Shown: positions 24,286-33,622 of the stretch, in pieces | Numbering within the stretch: the stretch's first letter is position 1 | How the letters are laid out: each line of letters begins with the position of its first letter | DNA from: Methanomassiliicoccaceae archaeon | Lineage (GTDB): Archaea; Thermoplasmatota; Thermoplasmata; Methanomassiliicoccales; Methanomethylophilaceae | Assembly: GCA_016284295.1 (NCBI GenBank) | Contig: JAEEOP010000038.1 | Span: forward strand, 1-64,000 | Direction of reading: 5' to 3' | Length of the DNA: 64,000 nucleotides | Program-made: the position numbers and the translations under genes | Notes under the pieces: generated by a model | Seen by the model: the letters and a program-made list of their open reading frames with translations, nothing else | Databases searched by the model: none | What the model was told of the DNA's origin: nothing

Positions 24286-25323
24286 ATGGATGATGCAGCT
24301 AAGAGCAACTACGATTTCCAGAAGGTCATCGCGGTTGTTGGCTTCACCTTGATGGCAATCAAATTCGTAGCTTACTACCTCACAGGCTCGATGGCCATCC
24401 TCACAGATGCATTGGAATCCATAGTCAACGTCGTCGCGGCGTTCGTCGGACTCTATGCTTTGTATCTGTCAGCGCAGCCCGCCGACAGGTCCCACCCCTT
24501 CGGGCACGGGAAGATCGAGAACATCTCCGCCATCATCGAAGGCAGCATGATCGTCGTCGCCGGCGGACTCATCATCTACGAATCCGTACTTGCGTTCTTC
24601 AACCCCCCTGAGATCAGGCAGCTGGACATCGGTCTTGTGATCATCGCAGCGGCCGCACTTGTGAACTACCTGGTGGGAAGGAGGGCCATCTCCAAAGGCA
24701 AGAAGACCAGGTCCCCAGCGCTTGTAGCAAGCGGGAAGCACCTCTGCTCCGACACATACTCCTCTGTGGGGATCATAATCGGTCTGCTGGTGGTCTATGT
24801 GGCGTTCGCACTGGGCTACGACGCGGCCTGGTTGGACGCGTCCATTGCGGTGGTGTTCGGAGCGATCATAGCCTTCACCGGGATCAAGGTCATCAAGCAG
24901 AGCATCGACGACTCCATGGACAGGACCGACGAGGCCCTCGTCAAAGAGATAGCCGACATCCTCAACGAGTACAGGCACGACGACTGGATCGACATCTACG
25001 GTCTTAGGATCATCAAATACGGCCACGGAGTTTTCGTCGACATGCACCTGGTCCTCCCCACTTACCTCCCCCTGAATCTCGCCCATGAGGAGCAGCACCA
25101 GCTGGAAACGGCCCTCATGAGGAGGTTCGGCAACGATGTCGAGGTATCCATCACACCCATGCCCTGCCACGGGCTCTTCTGCAGATACTGCGACAGGAAC
25201 TGCTTCAACAGGACCGAGGATTTCGAGAAGCACCTCAAGTGGACCCCGGAGATGCTCATGGCCAGGAAGATTCACGTACCGCCCAAGGTCATCATGATCC
25301 AGGACATCAAGGACCAGCAGTGA
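24286..25323 (+). CDS. Cation diffusion facilitator (metal exporter) with a Cys-rich tail
   Basis: A 345-residue CDF family transporter that exports divalent metal (Zn2+, Fe2+, Mn2+, Co2+ or Cd2+) by proton exchange. Six helices fill residues 12-200, with metal-site residues in LTDALESIVN (helix 2) and HLCSD (helix 5) and the HPFGHGKIE loop. The cytoplasmic domain (about 210-290) is normal. The C-terminus has an extra tail with CHGLFCRYCDRNCF, four cysteines that could bind or sense metal. A TATA-like TTTATACGAAA lies about 27 nt before the ATG. It follows the MFS gene by 51 nt but likely has its own promoter. Confidence 0.85.
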   Translation: MDDAAKSNYDFQKVIAVVGFTLMAIKFVAYYLTGSMAILTDALESIVNVVAAFVGLYALYLSAQPADRSHPFGHGKIENISAIIEGSMIVVAGGLIIYESVLAFFNPPEIRQLDIGLVIIAAAALVNYLVGRRAISKGKKTRSPALVASGKHLCSDTYSSVGIIIGLLVVYVAFALGYDAAWLDASIAVVFGAIIAFTGIKVIKQSIDDSMDRTDEALVKEIADILNEYRHDDWIDIYGLRIIKYGHGVFVDMHLVLPTYLPLNLAHEEQHQLETALMRRFGNDVEVSITPMPCHGLFCRYCDRNCFNRTEDFEKHLKWTPEMLMARKIHVPPKVIMIQDIKDQQ

Positions 25324-25362
25324 ACGAATATCCATAAATGCCAGACAGCCGATACTCCGGAC

Positions 25363-25941
25363 ATGGCATCGGAAACACCTGCTGAGATCACGGCCGTCGG
25401 ACTTGAGGAATGGTTCGGTTCATTGAATGACATGGACAAGGTCAAGGTCAAGAGATATCTGAACTGCATCGACACCACATCGAAGCAGAACTTCCTCGTG
25501 GACCTGATGAAGCGCTCGTCCGATGACCACAACTACAAGTTATCCGTGATGGCAGGCAAGTACGCATTGTCGCATGAGCTCACCGATTACGACAAATTCG
25601 TCGTCACCGAGGCGTACATCGACGGACTCTTCGGCGCTGAGGATTTCGAGGAGACCAAGGTCCAGTGCTGCAACAACCTTGATCTGTACCCATCGGTCAA
25701 GGACAGGTACATCGACGAGCAGGGCGGAGAATTGCCTAAGACGATCTACTGCCGCAACAGGCTGATCGATGTGATGGTCGGTGTCGACGGCGACTACGAC
25801 GGGGCCACCGAGGCCCTTGAGGAATTCGTGAAGATCGGCATCCTGGATGCGTCGGAGCTCGACTACAGGAAGCAGAGCCTGAAGATCCACAAGATGCAGA
25901 GGACCTTCGACGGTATATTCTCCCTCAGTCCGAAGAAGTGA
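25363..25941 (+). CDS. Hypothetical helical protein
   Basis: A 192-residue soluble protein that I do not recognise. It is acidic, with predicted helices throughout, no signal peptide or membrane segment, and three or four scattered cysteines (one CC pair, VQCCNNLDL). Regular helix lengths suggest an alpha-solenoid or TPR-like fold, but no clear repeat is seen. A TATA-like CCATAAATGCC lies about 27 nt upstream, so it is probably leaderless and transcribed alone. Its last 17 nt overlap the converging NIF3-like gene. Confidence 0.65.
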   Translation: MASETPAEITAVGLEEWFGSLNDMDKVKVKRYLNCIDTTSKQNFLVDLMKRSSDDHNYKLSVMAGKYALSHELTDYDKFVVTEAYIDGLFGAEDFEETKVQCCNNLDLYPSVKDRYIDEQGGELPKTIYCRNRLIDVMVGVDGDYDGATEALEEFVKIGILDASELDYRKQSLKIHKMQRTFDGIFSLSPKK

Positions 25942-26281
25942 GCAGCTCCTTCCAGGCGTACATCGGTATGACGTCGATGGCAGGCTCCTCGTAAGGATGC
26001 GCATCCCTGATTGCCCTGAGGACGGACTTTAGGTCCTTCTCCCTCACGGCGAACTCTAGCCTGACCTCGTCGGCGACCTCTATCTTACCTACAGTCCCAA
26101 TATACGGATCGGAACCTTCCAGAGGACGCCATGTACCTTTGACGGGCCAATAATTGAATGTATGGTCGTAGCCCGGATACAGCGGATCCATGGAATCGTC
26201 GATAGCCGCCATCATCCTTTCCAGGAATTCAGGCGGAAGGTTGACGGCTATCTTGAAGACATCAGGCCCTGCTTGCATCAT
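25925..26281 (-). CDS. Stand-alone NIF3-insert (YqfO/CutA-like) domain protein
   Basis: A 118-residue protein resembling the domain inserted in bacterial NIF3/YqfO proteins and the free-standing COG3323 group: a WRPLEGSDPYIGTVGKIE stretch, then VRLEFAVREKDLKSVLRAI and the signature DAHPYEEPAIDVIPM. The fold is ferredoxin-like, related to PII and CutA. A metal or nucleotide-binding role has been suggested but no reaction is known. The start at 26281 (ATG ATG) overlaps the end of the PHP gene, so it is the last gene of the ABCE1-PHP-NIF3-like operon. Confidence 0.7.
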   Translation of the reverse strand: MMQAGPDVFKIAVNLPPEFLERMMAAIDDSMDPLYPGYDHTFNYWPVKGTWRPLEGSDPYIGTVGKIEVADEVRLEFAVREKDLKSVLRAIRDAHPYEEPAIDVIPMYAWKELLTSSD

Positions 26282-27209
26282 ATTCCTTGATGATCCTGTC
26301 GATGTTCTCAAGGCGCTGGGGGATCTGCTTCCTCATCTTCCTGGCCCCGATCGCAAGATACTCTGTGCTCAGGACAGTGGCGAGACCGGCCATCCAAGGC
26401 GTGGCGTAAGCGTACGCAGCGAATATCCCTGTGGCCTTCTTCAGGTCGTTGATGCTGAGGATCTTCTCGATGAGGTGGTCGTCCGGCACCTGCTTCAGCT
26501 CCCCTTTCAGGGCCTTCTTCAGAAGCTTGGCGCCGCCCAATGCGACCTCTATGCTCCACTGCACCTGCCCCAGCACGGGGGACGGCACTCCCATGGACTT
26601 GGTGGTCCTGTTGAGGATGGACTTCCTGAAGTCCTCCGCCGTGGTGCCCTCGAACTCCGTCCAGTTGTAACCGGAGGTATAGATCGAGTGCGCATCCGAA
26701 CCGGACATCTCGGCCCATCTCTTGGGATATCTGTCCATGACCATCTTCGCGAACATGTTGGAATAGGAATCCGGATGTCCGCCGTTGATCGTCTCGAATC
26801 CGTCGATGTCCAGGGTCAGGATCTTCTCCTTGAGTCCGAAGACGTGGTAGCTGAAAGGATGCGGGGCGATGACTATCCCGCCCTGGGAGCGGATGATGTC
26901 CACGGTCTCCTCGACAGGCAGATGCTCCGGTATCCTCTCGTTGAGGAACAGACCGATGATCTCCCCGTCCTTGGAGGTGACCTCCTCCCCGACGATGACC
27001 TCGATGTCATCGAACTTCTTCGCGTACTCCTGCGCCAGGAAACCTGCCCTGGTCTCATCGTGGTCCGTGATCGCGATGACGTCCATGCCGTTCTTCCTTC
27101 CCTGGTCCACCTGTGTCTCCGGCGATATCACGGATTCGGGGAACTTCATGACCCCGAGCTTCGAGAATCCGGAGTACTGCGTGTGCAGATGCGTGTCGGC
27201 TTTTCCCAT
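26262..27209 (-). CDS. PHP-domain phosphoesterase
   Basis: A 315-residue protein of the PHP family (metal-dependent phosphoesterases). Motifs in order are HLHTQYSG (two His), ITDHDET (Asp-His), a GEEVTS glutamate, APHPFSYHVFG (His) and GSDAHS near residue 175. All the metal-ligand positions are kept, so it is probably active. The C-terminal third (about 205-315) is a helical region outside the usual PHP domain. The start at 27209 follows a GGAGG ribosome binding site by 7 nt; ATG 27227, overlapping the ABCE1 stop, is the alternative. The substrate is unknown (nucleotide, histidinol-phosphate-like or other). Confidence 0.75.
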   Translation of the reverse strand: MGKADTHLHTQYSGFSKLGVMKFPESVISPETQVDQGRKNGMDVIAITDHDETRAGFLAQEYAKKFDDIEVIVGEEVTSKDGEIIGLFLNERIPEHLPVEETVDIIRSQGGIVIAPHPFSYHVFGLKEKILTLDIDGFETINGGHPDSYSNMFAKMVMDRYPKRWAEMSGSDAHSIYTSGYNWTEFEGTTAEDFRKSILNRTTKSMGVPSPVLGQVQWSIEVALGGAKLLKKALKGELKQVPDDHLIEKILSINDLKKATGIFAAYAYATPWMAGLATVLSTEYLAIGARKMRKQIPQRLENIDRIIKEYDASRA

Positions 27210-27223
27210 CTCTTCGCCTCCAT

Positions 27224-29017
27224 TCATTGACCTGTAGTCTGTGCCGAATTATCGGAGTAATAGTATTCTCCCTTGGATTTCTGCTCCCTGTCCAGCCTGG
27301 ACTCGGGCTTGTTTATCCTCGGGCGGTGGGAATCGGCATCCCTCCTGAATGTGATGTTCACAGCGGCAAGGAACTTGTTCATTCCCTCGCGCATATCGAA
27401 AGGTCCCTCTCCGACACCGTGGTGCCCGGGATCGCCTCCGAAGACCATCATGGAATCCGAGACCATGTCCAGGAAGTAGATGTCGTGGTCGACGATCATT
27501 CCGCTGCGGCCGGTCTTCTCCATCATCCTCCTGATCGTCTTGGCGGCGTTCATCCTCTGGTTGGAATCCAAATATGCGGAAGGCTCATCGAAGAGGTACA
27601 TGTCGGCCTCGGTCGCCAGGCACATGGTGATGGCGACTCTCTGGAGCTCTCCTCCCGAGAGGTTCTTGACCTGCTTGTCCATGAGATGCTTGATGCCCAG
27701 GGGCTCCAGCACCTCTCCGTTGAAGAAGCTGGTGTTGACGGTATCGTAATACTTCATGAACAGCAGGTCCTGCACCGTGCCGTCGAAATCCGCAGAGATG
27801 TACTGCGGTTTGTATGCGACCTTGATCTTGTTGTCCATCTCTCCGGAATCAGGCTCTATCGCGCCTGCAAGCATCTTGACGAACGTGGTCTTACCGGTCG
27901 CGTTGGGTCCGACGATACCGATCGACTCTCCGATCTTCACGGCCCCACCGGTGATGTCAAGCTCGAACTCTCCGAAGTCCTTCTTGAGGTTCTTGAACGA
28001 TATGATGTCGGCCGTCTGCCAGTCGGCCCTGGGAGGCGATGCCTCGAACTCGATGGGCCTCTCCCTGAACCTGATGTTCTCCTCGGGGAGGTATCCGTCG
28101 AGGTAGACGTTGATGGCGGTCCTGACCTGCCTGGCCATGGTGAATACACCGTAGGCGCCTTCGGTACCGTAGACGACGTTGACATTGTCTGCTAGGAAAT
28201 CCAGGATGGCCAAGTCGTGTTCGATGACCATGACCTGCTTCTCCGCGCTGAGGGCCTTGATGAGCCTCGCCATCTTCACCCTCTGATAGATATCAAGATA
28301 TGATGTAGGCTCGTCGAAGAAGTAGACATCCGCATCCTTCATCATCGTGGCCGCCATGGCCAAACGCTGCAACTCTCCTCCGGACAGCTTGGACAATTCC
28401 CTGTCCAGGACCTCGGTGAGGTCGAAGAGCTCGGCGGCCTCCTCCAATGTCATGCGCTCCTGCACCTTGGACAGGAGGTCCCTGACGACTCCGTTGGATG
28501 CCTTGGGAAGGAGGTCGACGTACTGCGGCTTGATCGCGGTCTTGATCTTCCCCTCGTAGACGTTCTTGAGATGCTCGTGCAGTTCCGTTCCCGCGAAGTG
28601 CTTCAGCACCTCCTCCTTGCTGGGAGGGTTCTCGTAATTGCCGAGGTTGGGGACCTCCGCACCGGAGAGCATCTTGATAGCAGTGGATTTTCCGATTCCG
28701 TTCGGTCCGAGGATACCCGTCACGAATCCCTTCTTGGGCACGGGCAGCCTGTACAGGCGGAAGCTGTTCTCGCCGTACTGGTGGATCATCTGCTCCTTGA
28801 GCTCGTCCGCCAGACCGATGATCTTGATAGCATCGAAGGTGCACTTGTTGACGCATATTCCGCATCCCTGGCAGAGCTCCTCTGAGATGATGGGCTTGCC
28901 CTTCTCGCCGAAGGTGACGCACTCTACGCCAGTCCTGTTCAGAGGACAGAATTTCTCGCATTCGTGGTTACATTTCCTGTTCTGACACCTGTCGATCAGG
29001 AGCGCTGCTATCCGCAT
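27224..29017 (-). CDS. abce1: ABCE1/Rli1 ribosome-recycling ATPase
   Basis: A 597-residue soluble twin-ATPase that splits ribosomes after termination in archaea and eukaryotes. The N-terminal 70 residues hold eight cysteines for two 4Fe-4S clusters (CQNRKCNHEC and CQGCGICVNKC). Two nucleotide-binding domains follow, each with Walker A (GPNGIGKST and GPNATGKTT), LSGGELQR signature and Walker B (FFDEPTSYLD and LFDEPSAYLD). A helix-turn hinge lies between them and a C-terminal tail follows. The start at 29017 places the cysteine domain at the N-terminus as in all homologues. Promoter: TTATATATAGG on the minus strand. It overlaps the PHP gene and heads the operon. Confidence 0.95.
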   Translation of the reverse strand: MRIAALLIDRCQNRKCNHECEKFCPLNRTGVECVTFGEKGKPIISEELCQGCGICVNKCTFDAIKIIGLADELKEQMIHQYGENSFRLYRLPVPKKGFVTGILGPNGIGKSTAIKMLSGAEVPNLGNYENPPSKEEVLKHFAGTELHEHLKNVYEGKIKTAIKPQYVDLLPKASNGVVRDLLSKVQERMTLEEAAELFDLTEVLDRELSKLSGGELQRLAMAATMMKDADVYFFDEPTSYLDIYQRVKMARLIKALSAEKQVMVIEHDLAILDFLADNVNVVYGTEGAYGVFTMARQVRTAINVYLDGYLPEENIRFRERPIEFEASPPRADWQTADIISFKNLKKDFGEFELDITGGAVKIGESIGIVGPNATGKTTFVKMLAGAIEPDSGEMDNKIKVAYKPQYISADFDGTVQDLLFMKYYDTVNTSFFNGEVLEPLGIKHLMDKQVKNLSGGELQRVAITMCLATEADMYLFDEPSAYLDSNQRMNAAKTIRRMMEKTGRSGMIVDHDIYFLDMVSDSMMVFGGDPGHHGVGEGPFDMREGMNKFLAAVNITFRRDADSHRPRINKPESRLDREQKSKGEYYYSDNSAQTTGQ

Positions 29018-29161
29018 GAGTGCTGGAATAGGTGGTCCTATATATAACAATAGAAAACAGGAACGGATTAACGGTGTTACCGAATCGTGCACCCAGCACT
29101 GGCTGTTTCCGGCTCCTGCCTTATATAACATGTATATAGGTGAGGGGGTGTGGGGAGGTCC
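29018..29161. promoter_or_regulatory. Divergent promoter region between ABCE1 and MATE genes
   Basis: Two separate TATA elements are seen: TATATATAAC at about 29038-29047 for ABCE1 (minus) and TTATATAACATGTATATAGG at about 29120-29139 for the MATE gene (plus). The plus-strand gene also has a GGGGAGG ribosome binding site. Confidence 0.55.
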
Positions 29162-30541
29162 ATGGCCGAAGGAACGGAGGGAGTGAAGGTCCTACTGGGC
29201 GATCAGAGGAAGGGTGTTATTGCCCTGAGCATACCCATAGCGATAGCCCTCTTCGTCCAGAACCTCAACAACATCGTGGACAGCTTCTGGGTCTCGGACC
29301 TGGGGCAGGACCCGATGGCCGCATTGGGAATCATCTATCCGCTTTACTGCATCCTCATCGGTATAGGGAACGGTGTCGGTATTGGTGTTTCGGCGGCGAT
29401 AGCCCGCAACATAGGGATGAAGAACCATGACGACGCCAACGGAGTGGCGGCCCAGAGTCTTGTCCTCACCCTGATCATATCCGTGGTGATGTCGATCGTG
29501 CTGGTCCTCTCCGCAGGACCGATCATAGACATCATGGGAGGATCATCCATGCGCGACGCGTGCATGTCGTACGGCATGCCCATCTATCTGGGAGCATTCT
29601 TCATCATCCTCAGCGGAGTCATGTCCGGTATGCTCCGCGGAGAGGGGGCCGCGAAGAGATCCATGGCCATCCAGGTCGTCGGCGCCATGGTCAACATCAT
29701 CCTGGACCCCGTGATGATCTTCTGGATGGACATGGGCGTAGCGGGAGCCGCATGGGCCACGGTCATAGCATTCATCATCTCGTCCCTGATGGGATTCTAC
29801 TGGTACCTCAGGAGCAAGGACATGTACATCCGCTTCGAGAGGAAGAGCTTCAAGCCCAACATGAGGCTCATGAAGGAGATCCTGAGCGTCGGTCTCCCAG
29901 AGTCCGTAGAGCTCACAGTGATGAACTTCTTCAACGTGTTCCTGAACTTCTTCGTGATAATGTGCTCCGGGAACGATGGGCTTGCGGTCTACACCATGGT
30001 GTGGAGGATCGGATACCTTGCGGCGATACCCGCTCAGGCGATGGGCGGCGCCATGGTCGCCGTGTGCTCCGCGGAGTACGGCATGAAGGAGTTCGACATG
30101 ATCAGGGATGCGTACAAGTTCACGATCAAGAGGTCTATGATCCACTTGATAGCCCTCTGCCTGCTGTTCGCGGCCCTGAGCATACCTATAGCGGACGTGT
30201 TCCTCCGTACCGACGACATGATCCACATGCACAACGACATGGTCATCTTCTCGCTGGAGATGGCAGCTTTCCTGCCTGCGTTCTCCATGGTGTATGTCGG
30301 TTCGGCCCTGATGCAGTCGCTGGAGAAGGCCGGGCAGGCCATGCTCAACACGCTGGTCAGGAACATCGTGGTCACCATCGCATATGCGATCGTTGCCTAC
30401 TGCACCACGTCAGGGCTATTCGGCATCGGCATAGCGCTGATCATCGTCGAGGTCCTGGGCGGAATAGCCATGGTCGTCCATGGAAAGATCGTTCTGGACA
30501 GGGTCGAGAGAAGGGAGACGGCCAAGGCCGCCACCCAATGA
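29162..30541 (+). CDS. MATE family efflux transporter
   Basis: A 459-residue, 12-helix transporter of the multidrug and toxin extrusion family, which pumps cationic compounds out using Na+ or H+. Two pseudo-repeats are seen: PIAIALFVQNLNNIVDSFWVSD at the N-terminus and SVGLPESVELTVMNFFNVFLN in the middle. The polar pattern and GMPIYLGAFFIILSGVMSGMLRGEG are those of the archaeal NorM/DinF branch. The ATG at 29162 is preceded by GGGGAGG at a proper distance; an upstream GTG at 29150 is possible. It ends in a strong bidirectional terminator. Its substrate is unknown. Confidence 0.9.
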   Translation: MAEGTEGVKVLLGDQRKGVIALSIPIAIALFVQNLNNIVDSFWVSDLGQDPMAALGIIYPLYCILIGIGNGVGIGVSAAIARNIGMKNHDDANGVAAQSLVLTLIISVVMSIVLVLSAGPIIDIMGGSSMRDACMSYGMPIYLGAFFIILSGVMSGMLRGEGAAKRSMAIQVVGAMVNIILDPVMIFWMDMGVAGAAWATVIAFIISSLMGFYWYLRSKDMYIRFERKSFKPNMRLMKEILSVGLPESVELTVMNFFNVFLNFFVIMCSGNDGLAVYTMVWRIGYLAAIPAQAMGGAMVAVCSAEYGMKEFDMIRDAYKFTIKRSMIHLIALCLLFAALSIPIADVFLRTDDMIHMHNDMVIFSLEMAAFLPAFSMVYVGSALMQSLEKAGQAMLNTLVRNIVVTIAYAIVAYCTTSGLFGIGIALIIVEVLGGIAMVVHGKIVLDRVERRETAKAATQ

Positions 30542-30578
30542 CCGTTCTGACCTCATCAGAACATATGAATGGAAGATT

Positions 30579-30608
30579 CCGGCCTCGGAAGAAAGGATCC
30601 GAGGCCGG
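30579..30608. terminator. Bidirectional terminator between the MATE gene and uptake system 1
   Basis: A perfect 11-bp stem CCGGCCTCGGA/TCCGAGGCCGG with an 8-nt loop, followed on the plus side by ATGATTGTTTCTTTTGG. It lies between converging transcripts. Confidence 0.75.
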
Positions 30609-30625
30609 ATGATTGTTTCTTTTGG

Positions 30626-31690
30626 TCAATACCAGACTTTCTTGGCTCCCCTGATCAGGAGTATGATGAACATGGGTCCTCCGATGACCGATGTGATCAC
30701 TCCGACAGGCACGCTGGAGACCATGAACTTGGTCACACAGTCGCATGCTATCAGGATCAGCGCACCGGTAGCGGCCGAGCAAGGTATCAGATACTTCAGG
30801 TTGGAACCCACGAGTATCCTGGCCACATGAGGTGCTATCAGACCCATGAAACCGATGGTGCCCACATATCCCACGATGGTGGCGGTCAGCACGGCCACGA
30901 TGATGAGGGAAATCGTGCGTATCAGCTTCGTCCTCACACCCATGGACTTGGCACCGTTGTCGCCGGTGGTCATTATGGTCATCTGATGACCGAGGAACAT
31001 TATGAGGATCGTGCATCCAAGGGTCATCCCCGCGACGATCCAGACGTTGTCCCAACGGGCGTCGACGAGGGTACCGACGTTCCACATGTACAGCTGCTCC
31101 ACGGCCTCCGGATCCGCCGAAAGCGTCATGATGGATGTCGCCGCACGGAACACGTACATCACCGCCACTCCTGCGAGGATGGTTGTGGTAGGCGTCATGT
31201 TCTTGCGTCTAGATATCAGGACGATCGCGGCAGTAGGGATCAGAGCGAACAGGGATGCATTTAGCGTGATGTCCAGGGAGTAGTTGCCCGTTGGAATCAG
31301 AGCGAACCCCATCATGAAGAACAGGGCGACTCCGAAGGATGCTCCCGACGCGACTCCGGTCGTGTAAGGGTCCGCGATGGGGTTGCGGAGCATGCTCTGC
31401 ATGACCACGCCTCCGACGGCCAGACCGGCCCCGACGAACACGGCCATTATCGCCCTGGGCGAGAAGTAGTCCCAAACGATCAGATCGTAGTAGTATACCC
31501 CGTATTCATGACCGCTCAGATGGGCCACCAGCACATTCCAGGTGACATCGAACGACAGCCCGGTGTAATGGTTGACGAAGATGCTGAAGAACGATATCAA
31601 CGCGGCGACCGCCAGGATGACCAGGGAGATTATGGTCTTCTTCCTGCTGATCTGCCTGTACGTCCTCTCGAGGACCGACATCTCCTCCAT
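30626..31690 (-). CDS. FecCD-type permease, uptake system 1 (second permease)
   Basis: A 354-residue permease of the FecCD/BtuC family, which imports iron-siderophores, haem or corrinoids as a dimer in the membrane. About nine to ten hydrophobic helices; family landmarks are the RAIMAVFVGAGLAVGGVVMQSMLRNPIADPYTTGVASG segment (about 73-110) and the late GTIGFMGLIAPHVARILVG coupling helix (about 265-283). The start (ATG, 31690) overlaps the upstream permease's stop and is preceded by a GGGAGGG ribosome binding site. It likely pairs with the permease at 31690-32781 as a heterodimer. The exact substrate is not visible. Confidence 0.85.
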   Translation of the reverse strand: MEEMSVLERTYRQISRKKTIISLVILAVAALISFFSIFVNHYTGLSFDVTWNVLVAHLSGHEYGVYYYDLIVWDYFSPRAIMAVFVGAGLAVGGVVMQSMLRNPIADPYTTGVASGASFGVALFFMMGFALIPTGNYSLDITLNASLFALIPTAAIVLISRRKNMTPTTTILAGVAVMYVFRAATSIMTLSADPEAVEQLYMWNVGTLVDARWDNVWIVAGMTLGCTILIMFLGHQMTIMTTGDNGAKSMGVRTKLIRTISLIIVAVLTATIVGYVGTIGFMGLIAPHVARILVGSNLKYLIPCSAATGALILIACDCVTKFMVSSVPVGVITSVIGGPMFIILLIRGAKKVWY

Positions 31691-32781
31691 CAGTATCCCT
31701 CCCCGTACCTCTTCTTCTTGAGGATCATGTACAGGAAGACGGGTGCTCCGATGATGGATGCTATCAGTCCCACACGCAGCTCATCGGGGTACACGACGAC
31801 GCGCGACAGCAGATCCGCGACGAGAAGGAATGCGGCTCCCGCTGCCATGGATGCCGGGATCAGATACCTGTTGTCCCCTCCGATGGCCATGCGGACCACA
31901 TGCGGTGCCACAAGACCGACGAAACCGATGATTCCCGAGAAGCTGATCATTCCCGCGACGCTGATGGCCACGATGATCATCAAGATGGTACGGAAGTTGT
32001 CCACATCCAGCCCCAGGCTGGAAGCGCTGTCGTCGCCCAGCGAGAGCAGGTTCAGTTTCCTGCTCATGAGCAGCATGATCGCCGATGAAAGGGCGACGAG
32101 GATCAGGGGGATGGGGATCTCCGACCAATCGGTGTTGGTGAAGGTACCGATCTGCCAGAGGAAGGCGTTCTTGAGGGTGTCCGCATCGGTGGACACCATG
32201 ATCAGGGTCTCCATACCGCTGAAGAGGTATGAGAGCGCCACTCCGACGAGGATTGTCACCGCCGGTGACATGTTGATCACCCTGGAGAGCATGATTATGA
32301 CGATGGCCGGGATGAGACCTCCGAAGAATGCGTTGGTCACGATCCCGAGGGAACCTGAGATACCGGAGAGCGTGAATCCCATGACTATGGCCGCCACGGC
32401 CCCGAAGCATGCTCCGTCGGACAGACCTGTGGTGTACGGGTCCGCCAGAGGGTTGTTCAGCAGGGCCTGCATGACGACTCCGCACGATGCCAGTCCGGCA
32501 CCGACTATTATGGCCATAAAGACACGGGGGGTGTAGACGGTCCAAATGGCGTAGTCGTTCACCCATTCGTCCGAACCGACTATGTATGTGGTGCCTATGA
32601 TGTGATTGAAGAAGTAGGACATGGCCTCCACGAAGCCCAGCCCCCTTCCGTTGAACATCAGCGAGACACCGATGAGAATGATTATGATTGCAACCAATGC
32701 GATGATAAGCAGGATCTTGCGCGAAGTGTATCTGTTGTATTGCTCCTCGAGCTTTTCCAGACCGTAAGGATCGTCGCCCAT
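31690..32781 (-). CDS. FecCD-type permease, uptake system 1 (first permease)
   Basis: A 363-residue member of the same family as its downstream neighbour but clearly different in sequence, so the importer probably uses two unlike permeases. The N-terminal 25 residues (DPYGLEKLEEQYNRYTSRK) are charged and cytoplasmic, then about ten helices. Conserved segments are VVMQALLNNPLADPYTTGLSDGACFG and SGIIGFVGLVAPHVVRMAIGGDNRYLIP. The ATG follows a GAGGTG ribosome binding site. It lies 9 nt after the ATPase gene's stop and overlaps the next gene by 1 nt. Confidence 0.85.
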   Translation of the reverse strand: MGDDPYGLEKLEEQYNRYTSRKILLIIALVAIIIILIGVSLMFNGRGLGFVEAMSYFFNHIIGTTYIVGSDEWVNDYAIWTVYTPRVFMAIIVGAGLASCGVVMQALLNNPLADPYTTGLSDGACFGAVAAIVMGFTLSGISGSLGIVTNAFFGGLIPAIVIIMLSRVINMSPAVTILVGVALSYLFSGMETLIMVSTDADTLKNAFLWQIGTFTNTDWSEIPIPLILVALSSAIMLLMSRKLNLLSLGDDSASSLGLDVDNFRTILMIIVAISVAGMISFSGIIGFVGLVAPHVVRMAIGGDNRYLIPASMAAGAAFLLVADLLSRVVVYPDELRVGLIASIIGAPVFLYMILKKKRYGEGY

Positions 32782-32790
32782 CCTCGCACC

Positions 32791-33609
32791 TCATGGAATG
32801 CTGACGGAGAACTCCTTGTTCTCCCCACGGCTTACGAACTCCGGATCCTTGGGGATCATGAACGGACGATCGTCCCTGATTATGATCTCCGATTCAACAT
32901 CGTACACATGCCTGATGTTGTCCTCGTTGATGACCTCCTCGGGAGTCCCTACGGCATAGATGCTGCCTTTGGACATCATTATGATGTTGTCCGAGTACTT
33001 GGAGGCCAGGTTCAGGTCGTGGCTGATCATGATGACCATAATGTCCTTCTTCACGGAGAGATCCTTGAGCAGACGTATGACATCCATCTGATGCCTGATG
33101 TCCAGGTTCGCGGTGGGCTCGTCCAGCAGAAGGATTTCGGGCTCCTGCGCGATACCGCGGGCCAGCATGACCCTCTGATGCTGTCCGGCCGAGAGCTCGT
33201 TGAACTGCCTCATGGCCAGATCGGAGACGTCCATCATCCTCATCGCCTCCTCGACGACTATCATGTCCTCGTGGAGAGACTTCCATTTGTGATGGGGGTT
33301 GCGTCCCATCAGAACGGTATCCACGACGGTCATCGGGAATGAATCCCCAGATGTGTACGGGACATACCCTATCTTCTTGGCCAGGTCCTTGGGACGGTAC
33401 TCCGTCACGTTCTGGTCGTCGACCAGGACCGTTCCCTTGGTGGGCGACAGGATGCGGTCTATGCAGTGGATCAATGTCGACTTCCCGACACCGTTCGGAC
33501 CTATGATCGAGATCAGCTGAGCCCCTTTCAGCGAGATGCTGATGTCCTTCAGGATGAGCGCATCCTTGGAGTACTCGAAATGCAGATCGTCGATATCGAT
33601 TTGAGTCAT
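32791..33609 (-). CDS. FecE-type ATPase, uptake system 1
   Basis: A 272-residue ATP-binding subunit. Walker A is GPNGVGKST, the signature is LSAGQHQRVMLARG (the common Gly-Gly is Ala-Gly), Walker B is LLLDEPTANLD and the switch histidine is in ISHDLN. This sequence style belongs to the iron-siderophore/B12 importer branch. The ATG at 33609 is used; a TTG three codons upstream is possible. A stem-loop separates it from the binding-protein gene, which is first in the operon. It supplies energy to the two permeases. Confidence 0.9.
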   Translation of the reverse strand: MTQIDIDDLHFEYSKDALILKDISISLKGAQLISIIGPNGVGKSTLIHCIDRILSPTKGTVLVDDQNVTEYRPKDLAKKIGYVPYTSGDSFPMTVVDTVLMGRNPHHKWKSLHEDMIVVEEAMRMMDVSDLAMRQFNELSAGQHQRVMLARGIAQEPEILLLDEPTANLDIRHQMDVIRLLKDLSVKKDIMVIMISHDLNLASKYSDNIIMMSKGSIYAVGTPEEVINEDNIRHVYDVESEIIIRDDRPFMIPKDPEFVSRGENKEFSVSIP

Positions 33610-33622
33610 GTTAATCAAGAAT

